Made by a program: the position numbers and the translations under genes. Positions 8,729-17,856 of a stretch of 64,000 bases of DNA are shown here, piece after piece; the first letter of the stretch is position 1, and each line of letters starts with the position of its first letter. Source of the stretch: Vreelandella nigrificans (GTDB taxonomy: Bacteria; Pseudomonadota; Gammaproteobacteria; Pseudomonadales; Halomonadaceae). The DNA lies in the NCBI RefSeq assembly GCF_002374315.1, contig NZ_NWUX01000001.1, forward strand, positions 124,001-188,000, read 5' to 3'. Below the pieces are notes generated by a model. The model had not been told where the DNA came from and did not search any database. It saw only the letters and a program-made list of their open reading frames with translations.

Positions 8729-9670
8729 ATGGCCGAAGGGCGCGAAGTACAGTGGGTGGAAATCGCCCCGGAGCAGGCGGGTCAGCGAATCGATAATTTT
8801 TTGATGACGCGATTGAAAGGAGCACCACGGGCACTGATCTATCGTATCGTGCGTAAAGGTGAGGTAAGGGTTAATAAAAAGCGCGTCAAGGTGGATTACC
8901 GCTTGCAGGCAGGTGATCTGGTACGTGTGCCCCCTCTGCGCCTAGCCCCACGAGAAGCAGTGAAAGAGGTGAGCGATAATTTGCGCGACCTGCTTATTGG
9001 TAGCGTGATTATGGAAGGCCCTGATTGGATGGTGCTCAATAAACCTTCAGGTTTAGCAGTGCATGGCGGCAGTGGCGTTAAAATTGGCCTGATCGAAGCG
9101 CTTCGACAAGTTCGTGATGACCTGACCTTCTTGGAGCTGGTGCACCGTTTAGATCGCGATACGTCTGGGTGCCTGCTGTTGGCTAAATCCCGGGATGCGC
9201 TAGTGACGCTGAATGAGTCACTAAAGAAACATGCAATGGACAAGCGCTATCTGGCGCTGGTGAGTGGGCGCTGGCCGGCCCGTAAGACCTATGTTGGTGC
9301 TCGGTTAGACCGCTTTGATGCCGGTAATGGTGAGCGTCGGGTGCGAGTCGATCCGAATGGTAAAGTGTCTCGTACCCTGTTCTCTGTCGTCGAGACGTTT
9401 GAAAAGGCCACCCTTGTCGAAGCTGAGCCTGTGACGGGGCGTACGCATCAAATTCGTGTGCATGCTGCGCACGCAGGCCATGCGCTGCTAGGCGACGATA
9501 AATATTCAACCCGCGAAAGTGCGCACATGACCCAGCAACTGAAAGTGGATCGGCTCTTTCTGCATGCGCGTGCTTTAACCTTTCCTGAGCCAGGTAATGG
9601 CCGGCCTGTGACGGTAAAGGCGCCACTGCCGGAAGCGCTAGAAGCCGTGCTGCAGCGGGCTCGCCGATAA
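8729..9670 (+). CDS. rluC: 23S rRNA pseudouridine synthase RluC
   Basis: Converts uridines 955, 2504 and 2580 (E. coli numbering) of 23S rRNA to pseudouridine. The 313-residue protein has an N-terminal S4 RNA-binding domain (about 17-80) and the RluA-family catalytic motif HRLDRDTSG, with catalytic Asp142. Its place opposite rne and before a HAD phosphatase is the usual pseudomonad arrangement, and it favours RluC over RluD or RluA. The spacing to the HAD gene is 9 bp, so they are probably co-transcribed. Confidence 0.94.
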   Translation: MAEGREVQWVEIAPEQAGQRIDNFLMTRLKGAPRALIYRIVRKGEVRVNKKRVKVDYRLQAGDLVRVPPLRLAPREAVKEVSDNLRDLLIGSVIMEGPDWMVLNKPSGLAVHGGSGVKIGLIEALRQVRDDLTFLELVHRLDRDTSGCLLLAKSRDALVTLNESLKKHAMDKRYLALVSGRWPARKTYVGARLDRFDAGNGERRVRVDPNGKVSRTLFSVVETFEKATLVEAEPVTGRTHQIRVHAAHAGHALLGDDKYSTRESAHMTQQLKVDRLFLHARALTFPEPGNGRPVTVKAPLPEALEAVLQRARR

Positions 9671-9679
9671 GGAGCCACG

Positions 9680-10330
9680 ATGCGCTACGAGCTGATTGTT
9701 TTTGATTGGGATGGCACCTTGATGAATTCGGTGCCGAAAATTGTCGCCTGCATGCAGGCGGCTGCTTTAGATGCGGAGTGGGGAGCGCTTAGTGTCAGCG
9801 CGATTGAGGATATTGTTGGTTTGGGGCTCCCCGAGGCGATTGTTAAGCTTTGCCCTGGTATCCAGCCGGTTCAAGCGGAGCTGCTGCGCCAGCGCTATGC
9901 CCATCATTTTGTGTATTCAGACACTACCCCGATGCCATTTTTTGAAGGAGTCGAGGCTCAGTTGGTGCGTTTGCGGCAGCGTGAGCAGCAACGGTTAGCT
10001 GTTGCCACGGGGAAGAGTCGTCGCGGGCTTGATCGTGTTTTTGCCGAGACCGGTAGTGGTGAGTGGTTTCACGCTAGCCGAACGGCGGATGAAACACGCT
10101 CGAAGCCTCACCCGCAAATGCTCAGCGAGTTGTTGGAGGAGTTGGCGATACCCGTGGAGCGGGCGGTGATGGTAGGGGATAGCGAATACGATATGGAAAT
10201 GGCCAGGGCGATTGGTATGGACCGTGTGGCAGTGACCTATGGTGTTCACACGCCATCCCGCCTAGCAGTAAGCCAGCCCCGTTGGGTAGCGCATACCACG
10301 AGTGAACTTTTTGACTGGTTATACGGTTAA
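9680..10330 (+). CDS. HAD-superfamily phosphatase (phosphoglycolate phosphatase-like)
   Basis: 216-residue soluble HAD hydrolase. Motif I FDWDGT places the nucleophile at Asp9 and the acid/base Asp at 11, and motif IV is VGDSEYDMEMA. The cap between them is helical, as in subfamily IA, to which Gph and pyrophosphatase PpaX belong. The substrate is not inferable. It follows rluC by 9 bp and precedes an S49 peptidase, the same order seen in Pseudomonas. Confidence 0.88.
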   Translation: MRYELIVFDWDGTLMNSVPKIVACMQAAALDAEWGALSVSAIEDIVGLGLPEAIVKLCPGIQPVQAELLRQRYAHHFVYSDTTPMPFFEGVEAQLVRLRQREQQRLAVATGKSRRGLDRVFAETGSGEWFHASRTADETRSKPHPQMLSELLEELAIPVERAVMVGDSEYDMEMARAIGMDRVAVTYGVHTPSRLAVSQPRWVAHTTSELFDWLYG

Positions 10331-10397
10331 CCTCGCTCTGTCGCAGTTAAGGTTGGTTGGCGGGAGATGTTTATGAAAATGTTTATGAGAGATGCTT

Positions 10398-11525
10398 ATG
10401 AGCGATGAGCAGCGGCGTGACGGCGAATCGCCAGAGATGAAAGGTGAGCAGCCCGAGGAAGTGAAGGATCGGTGGACGCAAGGGCCTGATGTCTCGCAGC
10501 ACGTTAATGATAGCGCTGTTTCAGCAGGAGGTGTTGGCAATAGTGTTGGCGATGATGCTGAGACACTACGCGAGCGTCAGCGGTTGGCGCAGTTAGAAAT
10601 GATGGACCGGTGGATTGGTGGTGTGTTAACTGAGCAGCGCCGAACGCGTCGCTGGAAGCTATTTTTCCGCCTAATGCTCCTCACTATTGTGCTTGTATCG
10701 TTAACTACCACGGTTTATCAGGTGTGGTGGGCAGAGTCCGTGGCCACTGTGCCAACGCAGCCCCATTTAGGGCTGGTGGAAGTGCACGGTGTTATTGCCA
10801 GCGATGCGCCTGCAAATGCAGAGCGTATTATTCGTGGGTTGAATCGTGCCTGGTCATCCGATAATGCTGCTGCGGTGGTGCTGCATATTGATAGCCCCGG
10901 TGGGAGTCCTGTGCAGTCTCAGCGTATTTATGCAGAAATTATGCGACTGCGTGAGCAGGGTAATAAGCCTATTTATGCGGTGATTGAAGACATTGGTGCC
11001 AGTGGCGCTTACTACATCGCCTCTGCCGCTGATGAAATTATGGCTTCGCCTGCCAGCTTAGTGGGATCTATTGGCGTGATATATGCGGGCTTTGGTTTCC
11101 AGGAGGCAATCAATAAGCTTGGTGTTGAGCGGCGGGTAGTCACGGCGGGTGAGAATAAGGCGTTTCTTGACCCCTTTCAGCCTCTGGATGAGAACGTAGA
11201 GGAGTTTTGGCAGAGTGTGCTTAACCAAACGCATACGCAGTTTATCAATGATGTGCGTGCTGGGCGCGGCGATCGGTTAGCTGATAGCCCTGAGGTGTTT
11301 TCAGGGTTGGTGTGGAGCGGAGAGCAAGCGCTGGCGCTTGGGTTAGTGGATGAGTTAGCCAGCTTAGAGCAGTTAGCGCGTGCCGAGGTGGGAGGAGCTC
11401 GATGGGAAGACTATACGCCGCGCCTTGATCCCTTTGAGCGGCTAACACGCCGCTTCACTCAAGCAGCAGCAGAGGTGCTGGGTGTGTCATCATCTAGCTC
11501 TCCGCTGCGCTTCGAGTCGCCCTAG
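10398..11525 (+). CDS. S49-family membrane signal peptide peptidase (SppA-like)
   Basis: 375-residue membrane-anchored serine peptidase. I prefer the ATG at 10398, because GAGAG lies 6 nt upstream of it while the ATG at 10392 has no spacing to that site. An acidic N-terminal region of about 85 residues is followed by one membrane helix (about 87-108). The S49 domain has the catalytic Ser202 in GASGAYYIAS and Lys254 in GENKAF, the Ser-Lys dyad of single-domain SppA/SohB proteins. It probably degrades cleaved signal peptides or membrane protein fragments; exact substrates are unknown. Confidence 0.88.
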   Translation: MSDEQRRDGESPEMKGEQPEEVKDRWTQGPDVSQHVNDSAVSAGGVGNSVGDDAETLRERQRLAQLEMMDRWIGGVLTEQRRTRRWKLFFRLMLLTIVLVSLTTTVYQVWWAESVATVPTQPHLGLVEVHGVIASDAPANAERIIRGLNRAWSSDNAAAVVLHIDSPGGSPVQSQRIYAEIMRLREQGNKPIYAVIEDIGASGAYYIASAADEIMASPASLVGSIGVIYAGFGFQEAINKLGVERRVVTAGENKAFLDPFQPLDENVEEFWQSVLNQTHTQFINDVRAGRGDRLADSPEVFSGLVWSGEQALALGLVDELASLEQLARAEVGGARWEDYTPRLDPFERLTRRFTQAAAEVLGVSSSSSPLRFESP

Positions 11526-11553
11526 TGCTGGGCGCCCTAACTGCTATTATTGG

Positions 11554-12156
11554 TTAAGCTTCGCCAAGGGGGTTCATGCCTGCTTGGCGAAGCATGTCGC
11601 ATAGCGCTATCAGTGGAAGGCCGATCAGTGCATTGGGATCTCGGCCTTCTAACTTTTCAAATAGCGTAATACCGAGCCCTTCCACACGAAAACTGCCTGC
11701 ACTATCCAGCGGCTGTTCTAGTGCTACGTAGCGCTCAATCTCCTGTTGGCTCAGGGTGCGGAATACCACATCAAAATGTTCAATGTGCACTTGGTGGCGC
11801 TGATGGCGTGTGTCAAGTAGCGCTAATCCAGTTAAGAAGGTGACGCGTTGGCCTGAAAAGCGCGAAAGATTAGCGCAGGCACGTTCTGCTGTATGCGGCT
11901 TGCCGAGAATGTCTCCTTCAAATAGTGCGATTTGATCCGAACCAATAATACAGTGGTGGGGAAAGTGGGCCGCGACAGCATTGGCTTTGCTCAGTGCTAG
12001 GCGATGCACCAGGGCACTTGGCGACTCACCCGGCTGGGGTGTTTCATCGATATCTGGTGAGCAGCACTGGTAGGGTAGTTGGAGTCTATCTAATAGGGCT
12101 CGACGAAAGCGTGAGCTAGAGGCGAGCACTAATGATGCATTATCCACTTGTGGCAC
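11554..12156 (-). CDS. yceF: Maf-family nucleotide pyrophosphatase YceF
   Basis: 200-residue Maf-like protein. The family motif SSSRFRRALL is at about 13-22 and the catalytic Asp74 is in GSDQIA. The YceF subgroup hydrolyses 7-methyl-GTP and related modified nucleotides in E. coli. The position facing yceD-rpmF-plsX is the standard place for yceF. The start is GTG at 12156, supported by AAGGAGG five bases upstream. It runs opposite to its neighbours on both sides. Confidence 0.9.
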   Translation of the reverse strand: MPQVDNASLVLASSSRFRRALLDRLQLPYQCCSPDIDETPQPGESPSALVHRLALSKANAVAAHFPHHCIIGSDQIALFEGDILGKPHTAERACANLSRFSGQRVTFLTGLALLDTRHQRHQVHIEHFDVVFRTLSQQEIERYVALEQPLDSAGSFRVEGLGITLFEKLEGRDPNALIGLPLIALCDMLRQAGMNPLGEA

Positions 12157-12290
12157 TTCGGCCTCCTTGGTAAAGAATTTATCGTCTTTTTGCGTGGGTA
12201 GAAGTGTAGCGAAACCGAAAGAGCGTGCCTATTTGCACTGCTTGTTGCACTGCCTGAGGAGAGAAACTATCAAGAAATGCGCCGACAGCT

Positions 12291-12319
12291 TTGACAGCAG
12301 AGGGGGGAGTGCCTATCAT
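12291..12319 (+). promoter_or_regulatory. Strong sigma-70 promoter for yceD-rpmF-plsX
   Basis: TTGACA (12291-12296) and TATCAT (12314-12319) with an ideal 17-bp spacer. The expected transcript start (about 12325-12327) falls only 2-4 nt before the yceD ATG, predicting a leaderless or nearly leaderless mRNA. Confidence 0.75.
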
Positions 12320-12328
12320 TGCGCGCCT

Positions 12329-12877
12329 ATGTTGACCTCACAAATCCCCAGCCGGGTTGAGCCTTATAAGCTCGCAGCCCGCCGCGAACGACTCGAAGGC
12401 ACAGTGGCACTTGATAAGCTGCCACGTCTTGCTGAAGAAGCAGGAGACCAAACTGGCGACTGTCATGTCGTGCTTGAGTTTGGTATTGATGCCCAGGGTC
12501 GTCGTGAAATTCGTGGCCAATTGCAAGCGACCCTAGCGTTGCCTTGTCGTCGCTGTTTGGTGCCGCTAAGTCAAGATGTGTCGAGTGAATTCCTACTTGG
12601 AATGGTCTCGGACGAAGCCTTGGCTGCCGAGTTACCTGCCAGCCATGAGCCGGTACTGGTGGAAAATGAGCAGCTGGACTTGCTGGCGGTAGTAGAGGAT
12701 GAGCTTATTCTCAGCTTGCCGCAGGTGGTCTATCACGATGAGGCCGAATGCCATGTCTCGGCGGAGCAGTTGGTTAGCAAGACCGAAGGCGCGACGGCAG
12801 AGTCCACATCAACTACGAACCCTTTCGCGGTGCTGAATGCGTTGAAAAGCAGCGGCGCTCTGAAAGGCAAGAAGTAA
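12329..12877 (+). CDS. yceD: YceD (DUF177) ribosome/rRNA-associated protein
   Basis: 182-residue DUF177 protein. An open frame extends upstream to 12167, but the family-like N-terminus MLTSQIPSRVEPYKLA starts at 12329, just after a strong promoter, so I use that start. The Cys73-x2-Cys76 pair and the acidic EDELILSLP motif are characteristic, as is the C-terminal NPFAVLNALK. The gene is linked to rpmF across bacteria; plant and bacterial homologues are implicated in 23S rRNA accumulation. rpmF follows after 36 bp. Confidence 0.9.
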   Translation: MLTSQIPSRVEPYKLAARRERLEGTVALDKLPRLAEEAGDQTGDCHVVLEFGIDAQGRREIRGQLQATLALPCRRCLVPLSQDVSSEFLLGMVSDEALAAELPASHEPVLVENEQLDLLAVVEDELILSLPQVVYHDEAECHVSAEQLVSKTEGATAESTSTTNPFAVLNALKSSGALKGKK

Positions 12878-12913
12878 GCATCACTTACCCTACATACCTT
12901 GGAGTAAACACCC

Positions 12914-13084
12914 ATGGCAGTTCAAAAGAACCGTAAAACTCGTTCTAAGCGCGGCATGCGTCGTAGTCACGATGCGCTGAGCGGCCCGACTCTGTCTCAA
13001 GATCAAGAGACAGGCACTACTCACCTGCGCCACCACGTTTCTTCGGATGGTTTCTACCGTGGTCGTAAGGTGGTTGAGGTTTAA
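12914..13084 (+). CDS. rpmF: 50S ribosomal protein L32
   Basis: 56-residue basic protein beginning [20 protein letters not shown], the unmistakable L32 start, and ending GRKVVEV. GGAG 10 nt upstream of the ATG is the likely ribosome site. It has no zinc-binding Cys pairs, so it is the zinc-independent form. It lies between yceD and plsX, where transcription links ribosome and phospholipid synthesis in many bacteria. Confidence 0.97.
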   Translation: MAVQKNRKTRSKRGMRRSHDALSGPTLSQDQETGTTHLRHHVSSDGFYRGRKVVEV

Positions 13085-13126
13085 GCCTTAACGCTTACAT
13101 GAAGGGCGAAACAGAGTGGGTGCTGC

Positions 13127-14146
13127 GTGCGCCTAGCGATTGATGTAATGGGGGGTGACCAAGGCCCCCGTGCCATTGTCGAAGGCTCCGCCAGGGCGGT
13201 CATAGAGCGCCCTGATCTAACGCTAACGCTGTTTGGCCCGTATCAGCAGATTCATGCTGAGATTATGCGCTTGCCGCGGCCTTTGGCTGCGGCAATGTCA
13301 CGTTTAGTGGCAAGCGATGCGCCAGATGTTGTCTCTTCGGAGGCAACCGCTTCTTGGGCGTTGCGGCGTGGGCGGTCCACAAGTATGGCGCGAATGCTGC
13401 AAAGCCTTGCGCGGGGTGAAGCCTCGGCGGGGGTGAGCGCGGGGAATACGGGGGCGTTGGTTGCCCTTGCTCGGCGCGAGTTGGGCATGCTTTATGGTAT
13501 CTCCAGGCCAGCGATCAGTACCGCTATTCCGGCTCGAGGAGGGCGTCGTTGTTATTTGCTCGACTTGGGGGCAAATGTAGACTCTCCAGCCCATCGGCTG
13601 TTTGATTTTGCCATGATGGGGTCGGCCATGGCGCAGTGCATTGATGGTGTTAAACGCCCTAGGGTTGCATTGCTAAATGTAGGCTCTGAAGCGACGAAGG
13701 GCAGTGCTAATGTACGTGAGGCGGACCGTCTGTTACGAGGCTGTGTTGGTGATCTAGGGTTCGCGTATCATGGGTTTGCAGAAGGTGGTGATATTTTTCA
13801 GGGTGAGCTGGACGTGGTGGTCTGCGACGGCTTCGTGGGTAATGTTACCCTGAAGGCAAGTGAAGGTTTGACCCGTATGTTGGTAGAGCGTGTTCAAATG
13901 GGCTTTGAGTCAAGTCTAAGTGGACGTTTAGCAAGCCTACTGGCCAAACCTGTGCTTAAACGCCTTAAACAGGAATTAGACCCGGTGCGCTATAATGGCG
14001 CTAGCTTATTAGGGTTAAAAGGAATTGTAGTTAAAAGCCACGGCAGTACCCGTGCGGATGGTTTCTACTATGCTATCCAGCGCGCATTACAAGAAGTGGA
14101 GCATAATCTACCTGAGCGTATTGGGGAGCGCTTGCTGCGGCCTTGA
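13127..14146 (+). CDS. plsX: Phosphate acyltransferase PlsX
   Basis: Converts acyl-ACP to acyl-phosphate, the acyl donor for PlsY at the start of phospholipid synthesis. The 339-residue protein starts with GTG (MRLAIDVMGGDQGP, the family signature) and contains the conserved ALLNVGSEATKG and CDGFVGNVTLK motifs. The ribosome site is weak. In E. coli fabH follows plsX; here fabD follows after 148 bp without a fabH copy, as in Pseudomonas. Confidence 0.95.
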   Translation: MRLAIDVMGGDQGPRAIVEGSARAVIERPDLTLTLFGPYQQIHAEIMRLPRPLAAAMSRLVASDAPDVVSSEATASWALRRGRSTSMARMLQSLARGEASAGVSAGNTGALVALARRELGMLYGISRPAISTAIPARGGRRCYLLDLGANVDSPAHRLFDFAMMGSAMAQCIDGVKRPRVALLNVGSEATKGSANVREADRLLRGCVGDLGFAYHGFAEGGDIFQGELDVVVCDGFVGNVTLKASEGLTRMLVERVQMGFESSLSGRLASLLAKPVLKRLKQELDPVRYNGASLLGLKGIVVKSHGSTRADGFYYAIQRALQEVEHNLPERIGERLLRP

Positions 14147-14294
14147 TGCACTGGAGATATGAGATAACAAACTGCAGATATTTTTTGCGGGTTATCGGTG
14201 GTAGCAGGATGTGCCAGTATCGCCGTAAGGCGGGACCAATAACTACGCTTTTCGCTCAAATGAGCAAATGCCTACAAGAGCAAAGGTGAACGAC

Positions 14295-15254
14295 ATGTCT
14301 CAACCCCTTGCCCTCATTTTTCCCGGGCAAGGCTCTCAGCAGCTTGGAATGCTGCGAGAGCTGGCCGAGCGCTACAGTGTGGTGGGAACGACATTTGAGG
14401 AAGCGTCAGAAGCTCTGGGCTATGACTTATGGAAAGTCGTCCAGGAAGGCCCTGAGGAGGCACTTAACGCGACAGCATGCACACAGCCCGCATTGCTTTC
14501 GTCCAGTATTGCTATTTGGCGGATTTGGCAAGAGTTAGAGGGGCCTCGTCCGCATGTTATGGCAGGCCATAGTTTGGGTGAATATAGCGCTATGGTTTGT
14601 GCTGGCGTGATGGGCTTTGCTGAGGGTGTGAAATTAGTGCGCCTACGCGGTGAGGCAATGCAGCAGGCTGTGCCTGCCGGGGAAGGTGGCATGGCTGCTA
14701 TTCTTGGGTTGGACGATAGCGCAGTAGAAGCTGCCTGCGCCAGCGCTGCTCAAGGCGAAGTGGTTTCGGCTGTAAACTACAATTCGCCAGGCCAAGTGGT
14801 GATCGCTGGCGGTAAAGGTGCTGTTGAGCGTGCTATTTTGGCTTGCCAGGAAGCTGGTGCCAAGCGTGCAATGGCGTTGCCGGTTTCGGTTCCTTCTCAC
14901 TGTGCGTTGATGCGACCCGCTGCAGAGCGTCTTGAGCAAGCAATGCAGGATATTGAACTGCGTGCCCCTCGCTACACTGTCATTCAGAATGTTGATGCGC
15001 AAGCACATGCCGATATTGAAACGTTGCGCACCCGTCTCATTGAGCAGCTTTATCAGCCGGTTCGCTGGTCATCTTGTGTTGAGGCGATGGTTGAGCAAGG
15101 TGTTAATGTATTTGTTGAGTGTGGTCCTGGTAAGGTGCTCACTGGATTAAATAAGCGCATTGTGCGGAGTGCGAAAGGCTTGGCAGTCAACGATCCTGAT
15201 AGCTTGGATGCAGCGCTTGAATTAGCCCGTGAAACGTTGGCTGACGGCGTGTGA
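14295..15254 (+). CDS. fabD: Malonyl-CoA:ACP transacylase FabD
   Basis: Loads malonyl groups onto ACP for fatty-acid elongation. I use the ATG at 14295 (MSQPLALIFPGQGSQ), preceded by AAAGGTGA, rather than the earlier in-frame ATG at 14268. The 319-residue protein has the nucleophile Ser93 in GHSLGEYS and the catalytic His202 in VPSHCALM. It begins the fabD-fabG-acpP-fabF cluster. Confidence 0.96.
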   Translation: MSQPLALIFPGQGSQQLGMLRELAERYSVVGTTFEEASEALGYDLWKVVQEGPEEALNATACTQPALLSSSIAIWRIWQELEGPRPHVMAGHSLGEYSAMVCAGVMGFAEGVKLVRLRGEAMQQAVPAGEGGMAAILGLDDSAVEAACASAAQGEVVSAVNYNSPGQVVIAGGKGAVERAILACQEAGAKRAMALPVSVPSHCALMRPAAERLEQAMQDIELRAPRYTVIQNVDAQAHADIETLRTRLIEQLYQPVRWSSCVEAMVEQGVNVFVECGPGKVLTGLNKRIVRSAKGLAVNDPDSLDAALELARETLADGV

Positions 15255-15309
15255 TATGCGGCAGTTTTTCGCTATCCTTGCTTATTCACATGGTTAAAGG
15301 CAGAACGTT

Positions 15310-16053
15310 ATGACGCAAGAACGTAGAGTCGCGTTAATCACCGGCGCCAGTCGAGGCATTGGGCGTGCTATTGCTCATGAGCTTGGGCGTCAGGGGCGCA
15401 TCGTGGTGGGTACCGCGACTAGTGAATCGGGTGCGGAAAAAATTGATGCTGACTTGAAAGAGCATGGCATTGAAGGCGCTGGTATGTGCCTTAATGTCAC
15501 TGATCAGGCAAGCATTGATTGTGTGCTTAAAGCGATTGGTGAGCGCTTCGGCGCGCCTACTATTCTCGTTAACAATGCCGGTATTACTCGCGATAACCTA
15601 CTCATGCGCATGAAAGAGGATGAGTGGGATTCCGTGATGGATACTAATCTCAAATCTGTCTATCGCGTTAGCAAAGCATGTTTGCGCGGTATGACAAAAG
15701 CACGTTTTGGGCGTATCGTGTCGATTAGTTCAGTCGTGGCCACCATGGGTAATTTAGGCCAGACTAACTACGCTGCAGCGAAAGCAGGTATGGAAGGCTT
15801 TAGTCGAGCGCTGGCGAGGGAGGTGGCATCGCGAGCAATTACGGTTAATGCCGTCGCGCCTGGCTTCATTGCCACCGACATGACAGAAGCGCTACCTGAA
15901 GCGCAGCACGAAATGCTACTAAAGCAGATTCCCCTGGCGCGTCTTGGTGGGCCTGAGGAAATTGCAGCCGCAGTCGGCTTTTTGACAAGTGATGTGGCGG
16001 GTTATATTACTGGTGAAACGCTGCACGTTAATGGCGGCATGAATATGCGTTGA
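15310..16053 (+). CDS. fabG: 3-oxoacyl-ACP reductase FabG
   Basis: NADPH-dependent reductase of the first reductive step in fatty-acid elongation. The 247-residue short-chain dehydrogenase has the cofactor loop TGASRGIG at 11-18 and the catalytic Ser141, Tyr154 and Lys158 (SSVVATMG and NYAAAKAG), very close to E. coli FabG. Its place between fabD and acpP makes the housekeeping role secure. Confidence 0.96.
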   Translation: MTQERRVALITGASRGIGRAIAHELGRQGRIVVGTATSESGAEKIDADLKEHGIEGAGMCLNVTDQASIDCVLKAIGERFGAPTILVNNAGITRDNLLMRMKEDEWDSVMDTNLKSVYRVSKACLRGMTKARFGRIVSISSVVATMGNLGQTNYAAAKAGMEGFSRALAREVASRAITVNAVAPGFIATDMTEALPEAQHEMLLKQIPLARLGGPEEIAAAVGFLTSDVAGYITGETLHVNGGMNMR

Positions 16054-16102
16054 TGGCCTTGAGCTTGGCGGTTGCGTCGGCTCAAGGGCGTCTATAAACT
16101 AC

Positions 16103-16124
16103 ACCGCAGCTTTTGGCTTGCGGT
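16103..16124 (+). promoter_or_regulatory. Hairpin in the acpP leader
   Basis: ACCGCA (16103-16108) pairs with TGCGGT (16119-16124). It lies just downstream of a TATAAA (16093-16098) that may serve as a -10 for acpP, with TTGCGT 15 bp upstream. It suggests that acpP has its own transcript start and a short structured leader. Confidence 0.35.
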
Positions 16125-16177
16125 TTCCAAATAGCTGGTTATTGATAACGGCTAATGTGAACGACTGGAGTACGTTG

Positions 16178-16411
16178 ATGAGTACTATTGAAGAGCGCGT
16201 GAAGAAAGTTGTGGCAGAGCGCCTGAACGTTAAAGAAGAAGATATCCAGAATAGCTCTTCTTTTACTGAAGATTTAGGTGCTGACTCACTTGATACCGTT
16301 GAGTTGGTAATGGCTTTAGAAGAGGAATTTGATACTGAAATTCCTGACGAAGAAGCTGAGAAAATTACTACGGTTCAAGAAGCTATCGACTACGTAAACG
16401 CCCATCAGTAA
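16178..16411 (+). CDS. acpP: Acyl carrier protein AcpP
   Basis: 77-residue acidic carrier of acyl chains. I use the ATG at 16178 ([12 protein letters not shown]), the universal AcpP start, not the longer frame from 16118. The phosphopantetheine attachment site is Ser37 in [10 protein letters not shown]; AcpS, encoded at 56.9 kb, would modify it. It is followed by an intrinsic terminator, so fabF probably has a separate promoter. Confidence 0.98.
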   Translation: MSTIEERVKKVVAERLNVKEEDIQNSSSFTEDLGADSLDTVELVMALEEEFDTEIPDEEAEKITTVQEAIDYVNAHQ

Positions 16412-16458
16412 GGGTTAAGTCGACGCATTGAGTGAGGGTGGATTGCTATCGCCCGTAT

Positions 16459-16495
16459 TAAAAAAAGCCGTCCTAACACAGGGCGGCTTTTTTGC
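16459..16495 (+). terminator. Intrinsic terminator after acpP
   Basis: A-rich stretch, stem AAAAAAGCCGTCC / GGGCGGCTTTTTT and a T-run. It would end the abundant acpP message before fabF. Confidence 0.88.
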
Positions 16496-16513
16496 TTTGC
16501 GGTCACACTGAAT

Positions 16514-16537
16514 ATAACGTTCAATCTCCGTTATACT
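16514..16537 (+). promoter_or_regulatory. Possible fabF promoter with overlapping inverted repeat
   Basis: TATACT at 16532-16537 resembles a -10. The dyad ATAACG (16514-16519) / CGTTAT (16529-16534) overlaps it and could be an operator. No clear -35 is visible. Confidence 0.3.
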
Positions 16538-16605
16538 AGTCACCAAATTTCTGCAGCAATTGACCCAGATGGGTCGTGTCACCATGGATGCCTGGAGGAA
16601 AGCTG

Positions 16606-17844
16606 ATGGCGCGTAGAAGGGTAGTGGTAACTGGGTTAGGCCTGGTGACCCCGGTGGGCAATAACGTACATGAGTCGTGGGCGAATATTGTCGCGGGTAA
16701 AAGCGGCGTAGCGCCGATTGAGCACTTTGACACCAGTGGCTTCAATACGCGTTTTGGTGGTTCGGTAAAGAATTTTGATATTAGCCCTTACCTGAACCCC
16801 AAAGACGCTCGCAAAATGGATTTGTTTATCCAGTATGGTATGGCCGCCGGAGCCCAGGCGATCCAAGATTCAGGGCTTGAATGCACTGAAGAAAATGCAG
16901 AGCGTATTGGTGTGGCGATTGGTTCTGGAATCGGGGGCCTGCCGATGATTGAACACAATCACAATGCGCTAAACAAAGGTGGTGCGCGTCGCGTCTCACC
17001 GTTTTTCGTGCCAGGATCTATCATCAATATGATCTCGGGCAACATGGCGATTCAGCATGGCTTTAAAGGCCCAAACATCGCTATTACCACCGCTTGTACC
17101 TCTGGTACTCATAATATCGGATACAGTGCCCGTACGATTGCCTACGGCGATGCTGATGTGATGATTTGTGGTGGAGCTGAGATGGCCACGACGCCGCTAG
17201 GCTTGGGTGGATTCTCGGCTGCCAGAGCACTTTCAACCCGCAATGATAACCCCGAGGCCGCCAGCCGCCCTTGGGATGCTGATCGAGACGGCTTCGTACT
17301 GTCAGATGGTGCGGGAGTTCTCGTGCTTGAAGAATTCGAGCATGCCAAGGCGCGTGGTGCGAATATTTACGCGGAGTTGGCAGGTTTTGGGATGAGTGAT
17401 GACGCCTATCACATGACGGCGCCGCCTGAAGATGGACGTGGCGCTGCGCTCTCAATGAGTAACGCTATCAAAGATGCCCAAATGGTGCCGTCTGAAGTGC
17501 ACTACATCAATGCGCACGGCACCTCTACTGCAGCGGGTGATTTGGCAGAAAGCCGTGCCGTTGAACACGTTCTAGGCAGTGCTGCCCAGCAGGTAGCAGT
17601 CAGCTCTACGAAATCTATGATTGGCCACCTATTGGGAGCCGCAGGGGCAGTCGAGGCTATTTTTAGTATTTTGGCTATTCGCGATCAGATAGCTCCGCCT
17701 ACTATCAACCTTGATAACCCTCAAGAGGGCTGTAATCTCGATTATGTGCCGCATACTGCTCGGGAAATGCGTATTGATGTAGCGCTATCCAATTCGTTTG
17801 GTTTTGGTGGCACCAACGGCTCGTTGCTGTTCAAAAAGGTGTAA
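16606..17844 (+). CDS. fabF: 3-oxoacyl-ACP synthase II FabF
   Basis: Condensing enzyme that elongates acyl-ACP with malonyl-ACP. I use the ATG at 16606 ([10 protein letters not shown]), which has GGAGGAA just upstream, over 16576. The 412-residue protein has the catalytic triad Cys164 ([10 protein letters not shown]), His304 ([11 protein letters not shown]) and His341 ([11 protein letters not shown]), plus the gating GFGGTN loop near the C-terminus. It is separated from acpP by a terminator. Confidence 0.96.
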   Translation: MARRRVVVTGLGLVTPVGNNVHESWANIVAGKSGVAPIEHFDTSGFNTRFGGSVKNFDISPYLNPKDARKMDLFIQYGMAAGAQAIQDSGLECTEENAERIGVAIGSGIGGLPMIEHNHNALNKGGARRVSPFFVPGSIINMISGNMAIQHGFKGPNIAITTACTSGTHNIGYSARTIAYGDADVMICGGAEMATTPLGLGGFSAARALSTRNDNPEAASRPWDADRDGFVLSDGAGVLVLEEFEHAKARGANIYAELAGFGMSDDAYHMTAPPEDGRGAALSMSNAIKDAQMVPSEVHYINAHGTSTAAGDLAESRAVEHVLGSAAQQVAVSSTKSMIGHLLGAAGAVEAIFSILAIRDQIAPPTINLDNPQEGCNLDYVPHTAREMRIDVALSNSFGFGGTNGSLLFKKV

Positions 17845-17856
17845 TGGGGTATGCCT

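Noticed and set aside
12167..12328. Longer N-terminal extension of YceD
   Set aside because: The extension lies across the promoter, is Cys/Arg-rich and unlike the family; the conserved N-terminus begins at 12329.
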